DNA from: Hyphobacterium sp. SN044
GTDB taxonomy: Bacteria > Pseudomonadota > Alphaproteobacteria > Caulobacterales > Maricaulaceae
DNA: 64,000 bases
NCBI RefSeq assembly: GCF_021864465.1
Contig: NZ_JAKKUV010000004.1
Coordinates: 1 to 64,000, forward strand
Direction: 5' to 3'
Position numbers and translations under genes: made by a program. Positions 47,107 to 55,803 of this stretch are shown here, in pieces; positions within the stretch are counted from its first letter, which is position 1, and the number at the start of each line of letters is the position of its first letter. Under the pieces are notes generated by a model. It ran no database searches. It was not told the origin of the DNA and worked only from the letters and a program-made list of their open reading frames with translations.

Positions 47107-47250
47107 GATCAGCGGCATGGCACAGAGCCGCAAAAGAGGGAAGCCTTACCAGCGCGAAGCCATTCAAACCCGCGCGATCATGCATTATAGACGGGTCACG
47201 TGCCCGGCCATGGCCGGGCCGCGCCGTTTTTGAAGGAAGGGTTGCGGGCG

Positions 47251-48258
47251 ATGCGCCATTTTCTGACCACCGAGGACTGGAGCCGCGGCGAGCTGCAGGC
47301 GCTGCTGGACCGCGCCCGCGCGCTGAAGGCCGGGGCCTCGTCCAATGCGCTGGCCGGCAAGTCGATCGCGCTCGTCTTCTTCAACCCGTCGCTGCGTACG
47401 CGGACCTCGTTTGATATCGGCGCGACGCAGCTGGGCGGTCACGCCATCGTGCTCGACGCCAAGGGCGCGACCTGGCCGATGGAATTTGCCGACGGTGCGG
47501 TGATGGACGGCGACGAGGAAGAGCATGTGCGCGAGGCCGCGCGCGTCCTGTCGCGCTATGTCGACCTCATCGCGATCCGCTGCTTCCCGAAATTCCAGAA
47601 CTGGGCGGAAGAAAAGAAGGATCCGCTGATTTCGGCCTTTGCGGAGCACGCCACCGTGCCGGTGATCAATATGGAAACCATCGTCCACCCCTGTCAGGAA
47701 CTGGCACTGATGCTGGCGCTGCAGGAGAGAATGGGCGGGGTCCAGGGCAAGGAATTCCTGCTGACCTGGGTGCCGCACCCGCGTCCGCTGAACACGGCGG
47801 TAGCGAATTCCGCGATCCTGATCGCGTCGAAATTCGGCATGAATGTCCGCATGCTGATCCCGGACGAGGTCTATCGTCTCGACGACCGTTATATGGGCGC
47901 GGCGGAGCGCTATTGCGCGGAAGCCGGTTCCAGCTTCACCGTCACGACCGATGTCGAGGCCGCCTATTCCGGGGCCGATGCGGTCTACGCGAAGAGTTGG
48001 GGGGCGCTGCCCTTCTACGGAAAGTGGGAGGGCGAGGCCCCCTATCGCGCCAAGGGCAAGGATTTCATGATCACGCCGGACAAGATGGCGATGACCAATA
48101 ACGGCGTCGTCAGCCACTGCCTGCCGATGCGCCGGAATGTGAAAATCGCCGACGCGGTCGTCGACAGCCCGGCCTTCCTCGGTATCGAGGAAGCAGAGAA
48201 CCGGCTGCACGTGCAGAAGGCGATGATGGAAGCGCTCGCGCTTCAGGGGGAGCGCTGA
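47251..48258 (+). CDS. argF': N-acetylornithine carbamoyltransferase
   Basis: It transfers carbamoyl phosphate to N-acetylornithine, giving N-acetylcitrulline. The 335-residue product carries the carbamoyl-phosphate motif SLRTR (residues 47-51) where ordinary ornithine enzymes have STRTR. WPMEFADGAVMDGDEEEH, INMETIVHPCQELA, YAKSWGALPF and VSHCLPMRRN also agree closely with the Xanthomonas AOTCase as recalled. The start at 47251 aligns with that enzyme; GGAAGG lies 11 bases before. The stop overlaps the next ATG by one base. A 16-base palindrome (CCCGGCCATGGCCGGG) lies in its leader at 47203-47218. Confidence 0.93.
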   Translation: MRHFLTTEDWSRGELQALLDRARALKAGASSNALAGKSIALVFFNPSLRTRTSFDIGATQLGGHAIVLDAKGATWPMEFADGAVMDGDEEEHVREAARVLSRYVDLIAIRCFPKFQNWAEEKKDPLISAFAEHATVPVINMETIVHPCQELALMLALQERMGGVQGKEFLLTWVPHPRPLNTAVANSAILIASKFGMNVRMLIPDEVYRLDDRYMGAAERYCAEAGSSFTVTTDVEAAYSGADAVYAKSWGALPFYGKWEGEAPYRAKGKDFMITPDKMAMTNNGVVSHCLPMRRNVKIADAVVDSPAFLGIEEAENRLHVQKAMMEALALQGER

Positions 48259-49577
48259 TGGCGGAGACCCCCGCCGTCCGTCAGACGATCGTCCAGCTGC
48301 TGTCGCACATGCGCGACGGCAAGGAGATCCGCGAATACCTGAACCGCTTCTCGAAGGTCGACCAGTCGCGCTTCGCCGTGGTGAAGGTCGGCGGGGCGGT
48401 GATCCGCGACGACCTTGAGGGGCTCGCCGCGGCGCTCGCCTTCCTCCAGTCGGTCGGCCTTCTGCCGATCGTGGTGCATGGTGGGGGACCGCAGCTCGAT
48501 GCGGCGCTGAGCGAGGCCGGGATCGTTTCGGAAAAGATCAACGGCCTGCGCGTCACACCGGATGCCGCCATTCCGGTGATCCGGGAAAATCTGACCCGGA
48601 TCAATCTGTCGCTGGTCGAGGCGATCCGCCGCGCCGGGGGCCAGGCCGCGGCGATTCCGCAAGGCGTGTTCGAAGCGGAAATGCTGGACGAAAAGACCTA
48701 TGGCCGGGTGGGCGAACCGACCAATGTCCGCCTCGACCTCGTCGACAGCGCGCTCAAGGGCGGCGAGGCGCCGATCCTCGCCTGTCTCGGCGACACGGCG
48801 GACGGGCATCTCGTCAACATCAATGCCGATTTCGCGGTGCGGGCGCTGGTTCACAAGCTGCAGCCCTACAAGATCATCTTCCTGACCGAGACGGGCGGGC
48901 TGCTCGACCAGACGGGTCAGCTGATCTCGTCGGTCAATCTCGCGACCGAGTTCGACAGGCTGATGGCGTCGGACTGGGTGTCCGGCGGGATGCGGGTGAA
49001 GATCGAGGAGATCAAGCGCCTGCTCGACGATCTGCCGCTGACCTCTTCTGTGTCGATCACCCGCCCGGAAGAACTGGCCAAGGAGCTGTTCACCCATGCC
49101 GGTGCCGGCACGCTGGTGCGCAAGGGCGAGCAGGTGATCCCGGTTACCGACAAGCGCGAACTGGACGCGGAGCGGACGGTGGCGCTGGTCGAGAAATCCT
49201 TCGGGCGCGCGACCGTGCCCGGCTATTGGGACCAGCTCGACCTGAAACGCGGATTCGTGACCGAGAATTACCGCGCCGGGGCGCTGGTCACCGAGGTCGG
49301 CGGTGTGGCCTATCTCGACAAGTTTGCGGTGCTGGAAGAGGCGCGCGGCGAAGGCCTGTCGAAGACGGTGTGGTCGAAGCTGGTCGAGGCGGTGCCCTAT
49401 TTCTACTGGCGGTCGCGGGCGGCGAACCCGATCAACAGCTTCTACTTCTCCGAATGTCATGGCGCGGTGCGCCAGGGTGAATGGGTGGTGTTCTGGCGCG
49501 GCGAGGAAGACCTCTCCCGCGTGCCGCATTTCGCGGAGCTGATCGGCAAGCTGCCGCCGACCCTGGTCGCGCCATGA
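48258..49577 (+). CDS. argAB: Bifunctional N-acetylglutamate synthase/kinase
   Basis: This fusion carries out the first two arginine steps. Of 439 residues, about 1-285 form the amino-acid kinase domain (VVKVGGAVIRDD, VVHGGGPQLDAALS, LVNINADFAVRALVHKLQP, SGGMRVKIEEIKRLLDDLP). Residues about 290-439 form a GNAT acetyltransferase of the vertebrate/Xanthomonas-like NAGS type (GYWDQLDLKRGF, YLDKFAVLEEARGEGLS, YFYWRSRAANPINSFYF). The arrangement corresponds to the NAGS/K described from Maricaulis maris and Xanthomonas campestris. Stop and argC start overlap (ATGA). Confidence 0.95.
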   Translation: MAETPAVRQTIVQLLSHMRDGKEIREYLNRFSKVDQSRFAVVKVGGAVIRDDLEGLAAALAFLQSVGLLPIVVHGGGPQLDAALSEAGIVSEKINGLRVTPDAAIPVIRENLTRINLSLVEAIRRAGGQAAAIPQGVFEAEMLDEKTYGRVGEPTNVRLDLVDSALKGGEAPILACLGDTADGHLVNINADFAVRALVHKLQPYKIIFLTETGGLLDQTGQLISSVNLATEFDRLMASDWVSGGMRVKIEEIKRLLDDLPLTSSVSITRPEELAKELFTHAGAGTLVRKGEQVIPVTDKRELDAERTVALVEKSFGRATVPGYWDQLDLKRGFVTENYRAGALVTEVGGVAYLDKFAVLEEARGEGLSKTVWSKLVEAVPYFYWRSRAANPINSFYFSECHGAVRQGEWVVFWRGEEDLSRVPHFAELIGKLPPTLVAP

Positions 49578-50518
49578 GCGTGACGATCGGGCTTGTCGGC
49601 GCGCGCGGGCATACCGGGCGTCACCTGCTCCGGCTTCTGGCCGGCCGCAATGACATGCGGGTGGTCTGCGCCGGGTCCCGCGAGTTTGCCGGTCAGGCGG
49701 TCACAACGCTCGCCCCGGAAGCCGATCCCGATCTGATTTTCGAGGCGCTGACCCCGGAAGATGTCGCCGGGCGCGGGCTCGACGCGGTGATCCTCGCCCT
49801 GCCGAATGGTGCGGCGGCACCCTATGTGGCGGCGATCGATGCGGCGTCGCCCGGCACCGTCATCGTCGACCTCTCGGCGGACTACCGGTTCGACGAGAAC
49901 TGGGTTTACGGCCTGCCGGAAATCTATGGACGCGACCGGATCAGGGGCGCAACGCGGATCGCCAATCCGGGCTGCTATGCGACGGCGGGGCAGCTTGCCA
50001 TTGCACCTCTACGCGACGTGATGGCCGGGACGGCGCACGTGTTCGGTGTTTCGGGCTATTCCGGGGCGGGCACCACGCCGTCGCGGAAGAACGACACCGA
50101 GGCGCTGCAGGACAATCTCATGCCCTATGCCCTGACCGGGCATCTGCATGAGGGCGAGATGGCGCGGCATACCGGCGTGCCGGTGGCCTTTACCCCGCAT
50201 GTCGCGGAATTCTTTCAGGGGCTGACGGCGACCGTCCAGTTCGAATTTGCCGCCCCGCTATTGGTGGAGGACATCCGGGTGCGTTACGAGACGGCCTTTG
50301 GCGGCGAGCCGCTGATCCGGCTGATCGACGCGATACCGGAGATCCGTGACGGGGCGCATTTCAACGGTGCCGTGCTCGGCGGCTTCGCCGTGTCGAAGGA
50401 CGGGATGCGCGGCGTGACGGTCTGTGCGCTCGACAATCTTCTGAAGGGCGCCGCGGTGCAGGCAGTGCAGAACCTCGCCATCGCGACCGGTCTGCCGGAA
50501 TTCGACGGCCTCATCTGA
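49574..50518 (+). CDS. argC: N-acetyl-gamma-glutamyl-phosphate reductase
   Basis: It reduces acetylglutamyl phosphate to the semialdehyde, the third arginine step. The 314-residue product has the NADP-binding GLVGARGHTGRHLLRLL, ADYRFDENWVYGLPE and catalytic C134 in ANPGCYATAGQLAIAP. FGVSGYSGAGTTPSRKND and a His-rich GHLHEGEMARHTG follow. The start at 49574 overlaps the previous stop. It is the last gene of the argF'-argAB-argC operon; argD, argE and argG/H are elsewhere. Confidence 0.95.
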   Translation: MSVTIGLVGARGHTGRHLLRLLAGRNDMRVVCAGSREFAGQAVTTLAPEADPDLIFEALTPEDVAGRGLDAVILALPNGAAAPYVAAIDAASPGTVIVDLSADYRFDENWVYGLPEIYGRDRIRGATRIANPGCYATAGQLAIAPLRDVMAGTAHVFGVSGYSGAGTTPSRKNDTEALQDNLMPYALTGHLHEGEMARHTGVPVAFTPHVAEFFQGLTATVQFEFAAPLLVEDIRVRYETAFGGEPLIRLIDAIPEIRDGAHFNGAVLGGFAVSKDGMRGVTVCALDNLLKGAAVQAVQNLAIATGLPEFDGLI

Positions 50519-50536
50519 ATTCGCGCCTGAAACGAA

Positions 50537-50564
50537 AACGCCCCGCCGGCGAGGGCGGGGCGTT
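50537..50564. terminator. Terminator hairpin between arginine operon and protease island
   Basis: An 11-bp stem AACGCCCCGCC/GGCGGGGCGTT has a 6-base loop. The T-run lies on the minus strand (GGCGTTTTCG), so it primarily terminates the STN-like gene that ends at 50592. It may also stop the arginine operon. Confidence 0.85.
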
Positions 50565-50591
50565 GACGCATGTCTCGGGTTGCGCGGCAGG

Positions 50592-51272
50592 CTAGTCGTT
50601 GCCCTGCTCGTGCGCGCGCAGCGAATTCACCAGCGCTTCGAGATCGGCCTGAGCCCGGCGGGTTGCCTCGGCCAGCTGGGCCTGGGTCTCGGGATCGAGC
50701 TCATCGCCGCCATCGCCATTGCCGCCATCGCCCGAGGGCGCATCCGAACCATTGCCGGAGGCGGCAACAGTGTTCGACGCCACGGTCGTGGTTTCGACGC
50801 CGTTGTCGGCGTCAACGAGCGGCTGGACCTGACGGGCCAGCATGGCGCTGACGCGTTCACCGTCCTCCTCGCTCGTTTCCGGATCGAGGCGGCGCGGGGC
50901 GATCCGCTGGGAATCGTCCGGCGCGGTTCCGGCGCGGCCTGAAAGCAGGACGATGCGCTGGATTTCGCCTTCGGTTTCCGGCGTTTCGCCATAGACGACG
51001 GCGTAGTCATAGCCTTGGAGCAGGCGGGATATGACGTCGGCCAGCGTGCCTTCGAGATCGGCGTCGATTGCCGGGTCTTCCTCGAGCCGGTCGAGCCCGA
51101 CGAGGCGGAAACCGGCCTCGTCGCGGATCGCCGAGAGGACTTCGCTCAGGCTTTCGCCCGACGCGCTGACCTGCCAGGTGTCGCCATTGCGTTCAGCGCT
51201 CACATCTGCGGCGGCGGGCGCAATGAGCGCCGCCGAAGCCAGAAGTGACGCGAGGGTGAGGCGCAAGGTCAT
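50592..51272 (-). CDS. Secreted STN-like domain protein of the protease island
   Basis: No named family is certain. The 226-residue product has a signal peptide (cleavage after APAAA, about residue 21). A fold of about 70 residues follows that resembles the secretin/TonB short N-terminal (STN) domain: WQVSASGESLSEVLSAIRDE, then FRLVGLDRL, DADLEGTLADVISRLLQGYD and YAVVYG. A linker rich in Asp, Gly, Asn and Ser (residues about 150-195) leads to a C-terminal amphipathic helix (QAQLAEATRRAQADLEALV). GGAGGG lies immediately after the stop codon of the metalloprotease upstream, 18 bases before this ATG, so the two are co-transcribed. STN domains occur in secretins and TonB receptors, so a link to export or signalling is possible. 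Confidence 0.68.
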   Translation of the reverse strand: MTLRLTLASLLASAALIAPAAADVSAERNGDTWQVSASGESLSEVLSAIRDEAGFRLVGLDRLEEDPAIDADLEGTLADVISRLLQGYDYAVVYGETPETEGEIQRIVLLSGRAGTAPDDSQRIAPRRLDPETSEEDGERVSAMLARQVQPLVDADNGVETTTVASNTVAASGNGSDAPSGDGGNGDGGDELDPETQAQLAEATRRAQADLEALVNSLRAHEQGND

Positions 51273-51290
51273 CGGGTATATCTACCCTCC

Positions 51291-53444
51291 TTATTGCGTG
51301 CGGACCGCGACGCTGGTTGCCCCGCGCTCGCCGCCCACATCGGTGAAACGGACGAAGACGCGGTTGCGGGCCGGGTCGTTGTCGATCGCGCTGCCATTGC
51401 CCCGGACGAAAATGCCGAAAGTGGCGGTCGCATTGTTGTTGATCGTCAGCGAGGTCGTCGGCGCCCGTGTCGTGGTGCAGGCACCGGTCGTCGGGTTGGT
51501 CTGACACACCTCGATATTCTGGATGTTCAGCGCCCGCCCGCCCGTGTCAGCCGAAACGTTGATCACCGCGGCTTCGCCGACATTGGTCACGGCTACCGAA
51601 AAGACGCCGACCTGGTTCCCGGTCGTCGGCACTTCGACGCGGCCGGTATTGCCCGCTGTCGCGGCCAGCGCGATCACGTCCGCCGGCGCGGTGGCCGAGG
51701 ACGAGAAGGTCAGCGAATTGAGACCGAGCGTATATTCCGCCGAGCGGCGGTTGGCGCAGAAGGCTTCGATGAAGAGGTCGGTTTCATCGAAATCGCTGGC
51801 GCGCGGAGAGCGGCCATTGTCGGCCCAGGTGGCAGCACTGGTGACCGAGAAGACGAAGTTCTGCGACCCACCCGACGGAATGTCGACCGGCGTGTTGGCC
51901 GTGCCGGTCAGGGCATTGGCCGACGTCGTCGTCTGGTAGCTGAACTGCGAGGCCGAGGCGCCGGCCAGACGCAGACCGCAACCGGTCGCCGTCGAGGCAT
52001 TCGCCGCCGGATTGATGACCGTTGCGAATGCCGTCGCGGCGGTGCCGTTCACAACCGAACGGGTCACCGGCAGAACCGCCGAGACCACACGCGGCGCGAT
52101 TTCCCGGAATTCGGTGATGTCACGGCCTTCCTCGCGTGCGGCGCGGGCGTTGTCAGACGCGTTAGCGACGCCGCATGCAGCGCCCGACGGGCAGAGATTG
52201 ATGTCAGGGTTCGAGAAGAAGTTCACGCGAGGCTCGCTAATGCCTCCGCCAGTTGCGTATGACATGATCGTGCGGAACATTTCCCCCGAACTCACGCGGT
52301 GCCCATGCGCATATGGGCGCACACCGGAACCGGCGCTCGAGTCGGGGATGTTGTGAGCGAAGCCAGTATTGTGACCGACTTCGTGCGCGAAGGTCTGGTC
52401 GGTGCAGAAGGAGTAGCCGCCGGTCCCGGACCAGTTGCGGTCAATCCAGTCGCTGTTGATGCTAACTCCAAACGGGGCGTCGCCTGTCGAGATGCTGTCG
52501 GTGCTTCCGCCGAGCACATAGGCGACGCCGCAGCTGCCGTGACGGGCCGCGTCGTAGTGGCGAAGGATCGAGACAAGGTCGGCGCCCTTGGCGTCGCGAA
52601 TGGCAAGAAGGCTGGAAAGATCGACGTTATTGCCCGCGACGCCATCGCCTGCGCCGTCCTGCAGATCGTCCAGAATGCCATCGCCCGGGCCTGCCGTGCC
52701 GCAATTCGTGGTGCAGTTGCTGTTTCGCAGCGTCTCACTGACGACCACGGGGGTCGGCGCGAGGTCCACAAGGCGCGCCCGCATGCCCGTGTCGGAGTCG
52801 ATATGGGCTTGGTCGAGCAGGGCGACGAGGAACTGGACGCGCGCGCCGACGGCGAGACCCCAGAGATCAACCATGGACTGCGTGTAGTAGACGGCAATGT
52901 CGACCGTCCCGTTGGAGCCCACAGCGACCGCTTCTCCCGTCGCCGGATCTTCGGCGACAAAGGGGGAGTCCTCGATCACGTCTTCGGGAATATAGCCGGT
53001 CGGGATGCCGTCATCGCCCCATTCCGGAACCGTGGCATCGGGATGGTGCTGGAAAATCCGATGGCCGCCGGTGCGGTTCGGCACGATGTGCCAGGTGCCG
53101 TCCGGCGTATTGATCTGACCGAAGACGAAGCCGTTCGTCTCGGTGATGATGACACGGTTGCGGATGTCCTCGCCCGCAATGCGGCCGACCCAGGTCCGGG
53201 CACCGAGATCGCCGACCGTCACGCGGTCAAGCTCGGCTTCGTAGCCGGCGCCGAAATTCAGATCGATGCGTTCGCCGGCATGCATGTCCATGACAGCGGA
53301 ATTCAACTGGCCGAATTCAATCGAGCCGGGCAGGCCGTCATCGGCGGCTGCAACCGGTTGTACGCTGCGGAACATGTCGTCGGCATGGGCACCGGCCGAA
53401 AGGGCCAGAGCGGACACCGCCGCCATGATGGTGGTTCTGAACAT
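51291..53444 (-). CDS. Reprolysin-like zinc metalloprotease, island member 4
   Basis: The 717-residue product has a signal peptide (after GAHA). Its N-terminal beta domain ends in the FGQINTPDGTWHIVPN block. The metzincin catalytic domain (about residues 160-430) has DIAVYYTQSMVDLWG, LVSILRHYD and CGVAYVLGG, with zinc site H354, E355, H358 and H364 in HEVGHNTGFAH. The Met-turn is IMSYATGG. Residues about 452-717 form the shared C-terminal domain with four cysteines, ending GATSVAVRTQ. ATG 53444 is preferred because GGGGAG lies 7 bases before it; one codon upstream is TTG. The downstream STN-like gene follows after 18 bases. Confidence 0.9.
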   Translation of the reverse strand: MFRTTIMAAVSALALSAGAHADDMFRSVQPVAAADDGLPGSIEFGQLNSAVMDMHAGERIDLNFGAGYEAELDRVTVGDLGARTWVGRIAGEDIRNRVIITETNGFVFGQINTPDGTWHIVPNRTGGHRIFQHHPDATVPEWGDDGIPTGYIPEDVIEDSPFVAEDPATGEAVAVGSNGTVDIAVYYTQSMVDLWGLAVGARVQFLVALLDQAHIDSDTGMRARLVDLAPTPVVVSETLRNSNCTTNCGTAGPGDGILDDLQDGAGDGVAGNNVDLSSLLAIRDAKGADLVSILRHYDAARHGSCGVAYVLGGSTDSISTGDAPFGVSINSDWIDRNWSGTGGYSFCTDQTFAHEVGHNTGFAHNIPDSSAGSGVRPYAHGHRVSSGEMFRTIMSYATGGGISEPRVNFFSNPDINLCPSGAACGVANASDNARAAREEGRDITEFREIAPRVVSAVLPVTRSVVNGTAATAFATVINPAANASTATGCGLRLAGASASQFSYQTTTSANALTGTANTPVDIPSGGSQNFVFSVTSAATWADNGRSPRASDFDETDLFIEAFCANRRSAEYTLGLNSLTFSSSATAPADVIALAATAGNTGRVEVPTTGNQVGVFSVAVTNVGEAAVINVSADTGGRALNIQNIEVCQTNPTTGACTTTRAPTTSLTINNNATATFGIFVRGNGSAIDNDPARNRVFVRFTDVGGERGATSVAVRTQ

Positions 53445-53510
53445 CAAGATACTCCCCGATTGAAAACGCCCGAACGCGTATGCGCGTGCACCGAGGGTAC
53501 CATAACAAGC

Positions 53511-53540
53511 GAAAGCGGGCGGGCATAGATGCCCGCCCGC
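53511..53540 (-). terminator. Terminator of metalloprotease 3
   Basis: A 12-bp stem GCGGGCGGGCAT/ATGCCCGCCCGC has a very short loop, 24 bases after the stop at 53565. On the minus strand it is followed by TTTC. Confidence 0.8.
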
Positions 53541-53564
53541 CTTCTTGTGCTTGAGATGAAGCGG

Positions 53565-55655
53565 TTACTGCGTGCGAACCGCGACGCTGGTTGCACCGCG
53601 CTCCGTGCCGCCTTCGGTGAAGCGGACGAAGACGCGATTGCGCGCCGGATCGTTGCTGATCGCCGTGCCATTGCCCCGGACGAAGACGCCGAAAGTGGCA
53701 GTGGCGTTGTTGTTGATCGTCACCGTCTGCGAAGCAGCACGGGCCGAGGTGCACGCCCCGGTGCCCGGGTCGGTCACGCAGATTTCCAGCGCATTGACGC
53801 CGGCGATCGTGCGGCCGCCGAGATCCGGTGTCGCCGTGATCGACGCGCCGGTGCCGACATTGCTGACCGCAACCGAGAAGACGCCGACCTGGTTGCCCGT
53901 GGTCGGAACGTCGACGCGGCCCGTGTTGCCGATCGTCGCCGCGAGCGCGATGACGTCAGCGGTTGCCGCCGCGGACGAAGAGAAGGTCAGCGAATTGAGG
54001 CCGAGCGTGTATTCCCCCGAGCGGCGATTGCCGCAGAAGGCCTCGATGAAGAGCTGGGTGTCGTTGTTCGCAGACGGGTAGCCCGGGATCGCCGGCGTAT
54101 TGTCAGCGAAGGTGGAGGCACTGGTGACCGAGAACAGGAAGTTCTGCGAGCCGCCAGCGGGGATGTCGACCGGCGTATTGGCCGTGCCGGTGAGGGCGTT
54201 GGCCGGCGTGGTCGTCTGATAGGAGAACTGAGCCCCTGTCGAACCGGGCAGGCGCAGACCGCAACCGGTCGCCGTCGAGCCGGACGAGGCGGGGTTGATG
54301 ATCGTCGCGAACGCGGTGGCCGGAGCGCCGTTCACAACGGAGCGCGTGACCGGCAGAACCGCGGAAACGACCCGCGGGATTTCCGCGCGGAAGTTGACGA
54401 TGTTCAGCGATTCCTCGCGGGCTGCGCGCGCCGCATTCTCGGTGGCCGAACCGCAGGTCGAATTGTTGCGGCAGGTCATGATCTCCGGGTTGGAAAACAC
54501 GGTCATCTGCTGTTCGCCGGCCTGACCGCTCGGATAGGACATGATGGTGCGGTAATTGCCCGCGACGATGAAGCCGTGCGCGAAGTCACGTACGGCCGAC
54601 CCGGCCGTGGAGTTGTTGCGGTCGTGGGCAAAGCCCATGTTGTGACCGATCTCATGTGCGAAGGTCACGTCACCGCAAACGCCGAAACCGTCATTGAGGT
54701 TGGCATCTTCACCGTCGATCCAGTCGGCGGACACCGAATAGGCCGCGACCGCGGAGCCGGCATTGATCACGTCGCTGTTGCCGCCCAGAAGATAGGCGAG
54801 GCCAGCCGAGCCGAGGCTGCCCTGGCAGCGCTGCAGGATGCCGACGAGGTCGGCGCCATAGGTCGCGCCGGTATTGCGCAGGGACGACAGGTCCTGCGTC
54901 ACGGTCCCCGGATCAAGATTCGACAGATTGTTCAGCGTGGTTCCCTGGCTGGCATTGTCGGTGGTCAGCGCCACCGGCTGCAGCTGGACGAGCCGCGCGC
55001 GCAAGCCCGTATCGGAATCGATCAGGGCCTGATCCAGGATGGAGAACAGGTATTGCACCCGTCCGCCGGACGAGATGCCCCACTGGGCGGCAAAGCTGTT
55101 CGAGTAGAAGAGCGCGATGTCGATCGTGCCGTTCGAACCGACCGCGACCGCTTCAGCGGTTTGCGGGCCTTCAGCGGCTTCCCGTTCGGCGAGCGCCCGC
55201 ATGACTTCGGCCGAGTTCGGCACGATGGCGTCGTGTTCGTTGTAGATGCGGAAGGCGTTGTCCGGCATGCGCATGATCTGGTGGCGGCCGACCGCGTCAG
55301 ACAGAATGTACCACTCGCCGTCAGGCGTGTTCACGCGGCCGAAGATGGCACCGTTGAATTCCGTCAGCAGGACGCGGCGGTTGTCACCCTCGGAAAGAAG
55401 TTCGCCGACCCAGACCTGACCGCCGAGTTCCTGCGTGTCGATGCGATTCAGGACCGCCTCGTAGCCGCTGCCGAAATTGAGATCGATCGTCTCGCCCGGC
55501 TGCATCCGCATCACGCCGGGTGCGAGAGCGTCGAATTCGATCACATCGAAGCCGTCATCGGATGCGGCAGTGCGCGCTCCGACGAACATGTCGTCGGCCA
55601 AGGCACCGGCGGACAGGGCCAGCGCAATGGCTGTGCCCGTTACAAAACGCATCAT
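53565..55655 (-). CDS. Reprolysin-like zinc metalloprotease, island member 3
   Basis: The 696-residue product has a signal peptide (after GALA) and the same N-terminal beta domain (FGRVNTPDGEWYILSD). The catalytic domain has DIALFYSNSFAAQWG, a zinc site H334/E335/H338/H344 in HEIGHNMGFAH and an IMSYPSGQ Met-turn. The shared C-terminal domain occupies about residues 429-696. Its last 100 residues are almost identical to those of member 2, differing only in scattered substitutions, whereas the catalytic domains have diverged much more. ATG 55655 follows GGGGAGGAAAA; the frame could open at 55685 but without a ribosome site. Confidence 0.9.
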   Translation of the reverse strand: MMRFVTGTAIALALSAGALADDMFVGARTAASDDGFDVIEFDALAPGVMRMQPGETIDLNFGSGYEAVLNRIDTQELGGQVWVGELLSEGDNRRVLLTEFNGAIFGRVNTPDGEWYILSDAVGRHQIMRMPDNAFRIYNEHDAIVPNSAEVMRALAEREAAEGPQTAEAVAVGSNGTIDIALFYSNSFAAQWGISSGGRVQYLFSILDQALIDSDTGLRARLVQLQPVALTTDNASQGTTLNNLSNLDPGTVTQDLSSLRNTGATYGADLVGILQRCQGSLGSAGLAYLLGGNSDVINAGSAVAAYSVSADWIDGEDANLNDGFGVCGDVTFAHEIGHNMGFAHDRNNSTAGSAVRDFAHGFIVAGNYRTIMSYPSGQAGEQQMTVFSNPEIMTCRNNSTCGSATENAARAAREESLNIVNFRAEIPRVVSAVLPVTRSVVNGAPATAFATIINPASSGSTATGCGLRLPGSTGAQFSYQTTTPANALTGTANTPVDIPAGGSQNFLFSVTSASTFADNTPAIPGYPSANNDTQLFIEAFCGNRRSGEYTLGLNSLTFSSSAAATADVIALAATIGNTGRVDVPTTGNQVGVFSVAVSNVGTGASITATPDLGGRTIAGVNALEICVTDPGTGACTSARAASQTVTINNNATATFGVFVRGNGTAISNDPARNRVFVRFTEGGTERGATSVAVRTQ

Positions 55656-55753
55656 CGGATTTTCCTCCCCTGGATGTCCCGTCACGACAGCATAGGGGAT
55701 GCGGTCTCACCCGGCGAGTGAAATCGGACTGACCGCAATCAATTTTTGGTAGA

Positions 55754-55799
55754 TGGGAAAGATGACGGAGCCGGCGGGCGAACCGGCCGGCTCCGTCAT
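55754..55799 (-). terminator. Terminator of metalloprotease 2
   Basis: A 14-bp perfect stem ATGACGGAGCCGGC/GCCGGCTCCGTCAT with a 10-base loop starts 5 bases after the stop at 55804. On the minus strand it is followed by CTTTCCC. Confidence 0.88.
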
Positions 55800-55803
55800 T
55801 CTG

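Noticed and set aside
47203-47218. CCCGGCCATGGCCGGG in the argF' leader as a transcription attenuator
   Set aside because: The palindrome leaves only a tiny loop, the T-run lies 7 GC-rich bases further on, and no leader peptide with Arg codons is seen. It could equally be a dispersed palindrome.
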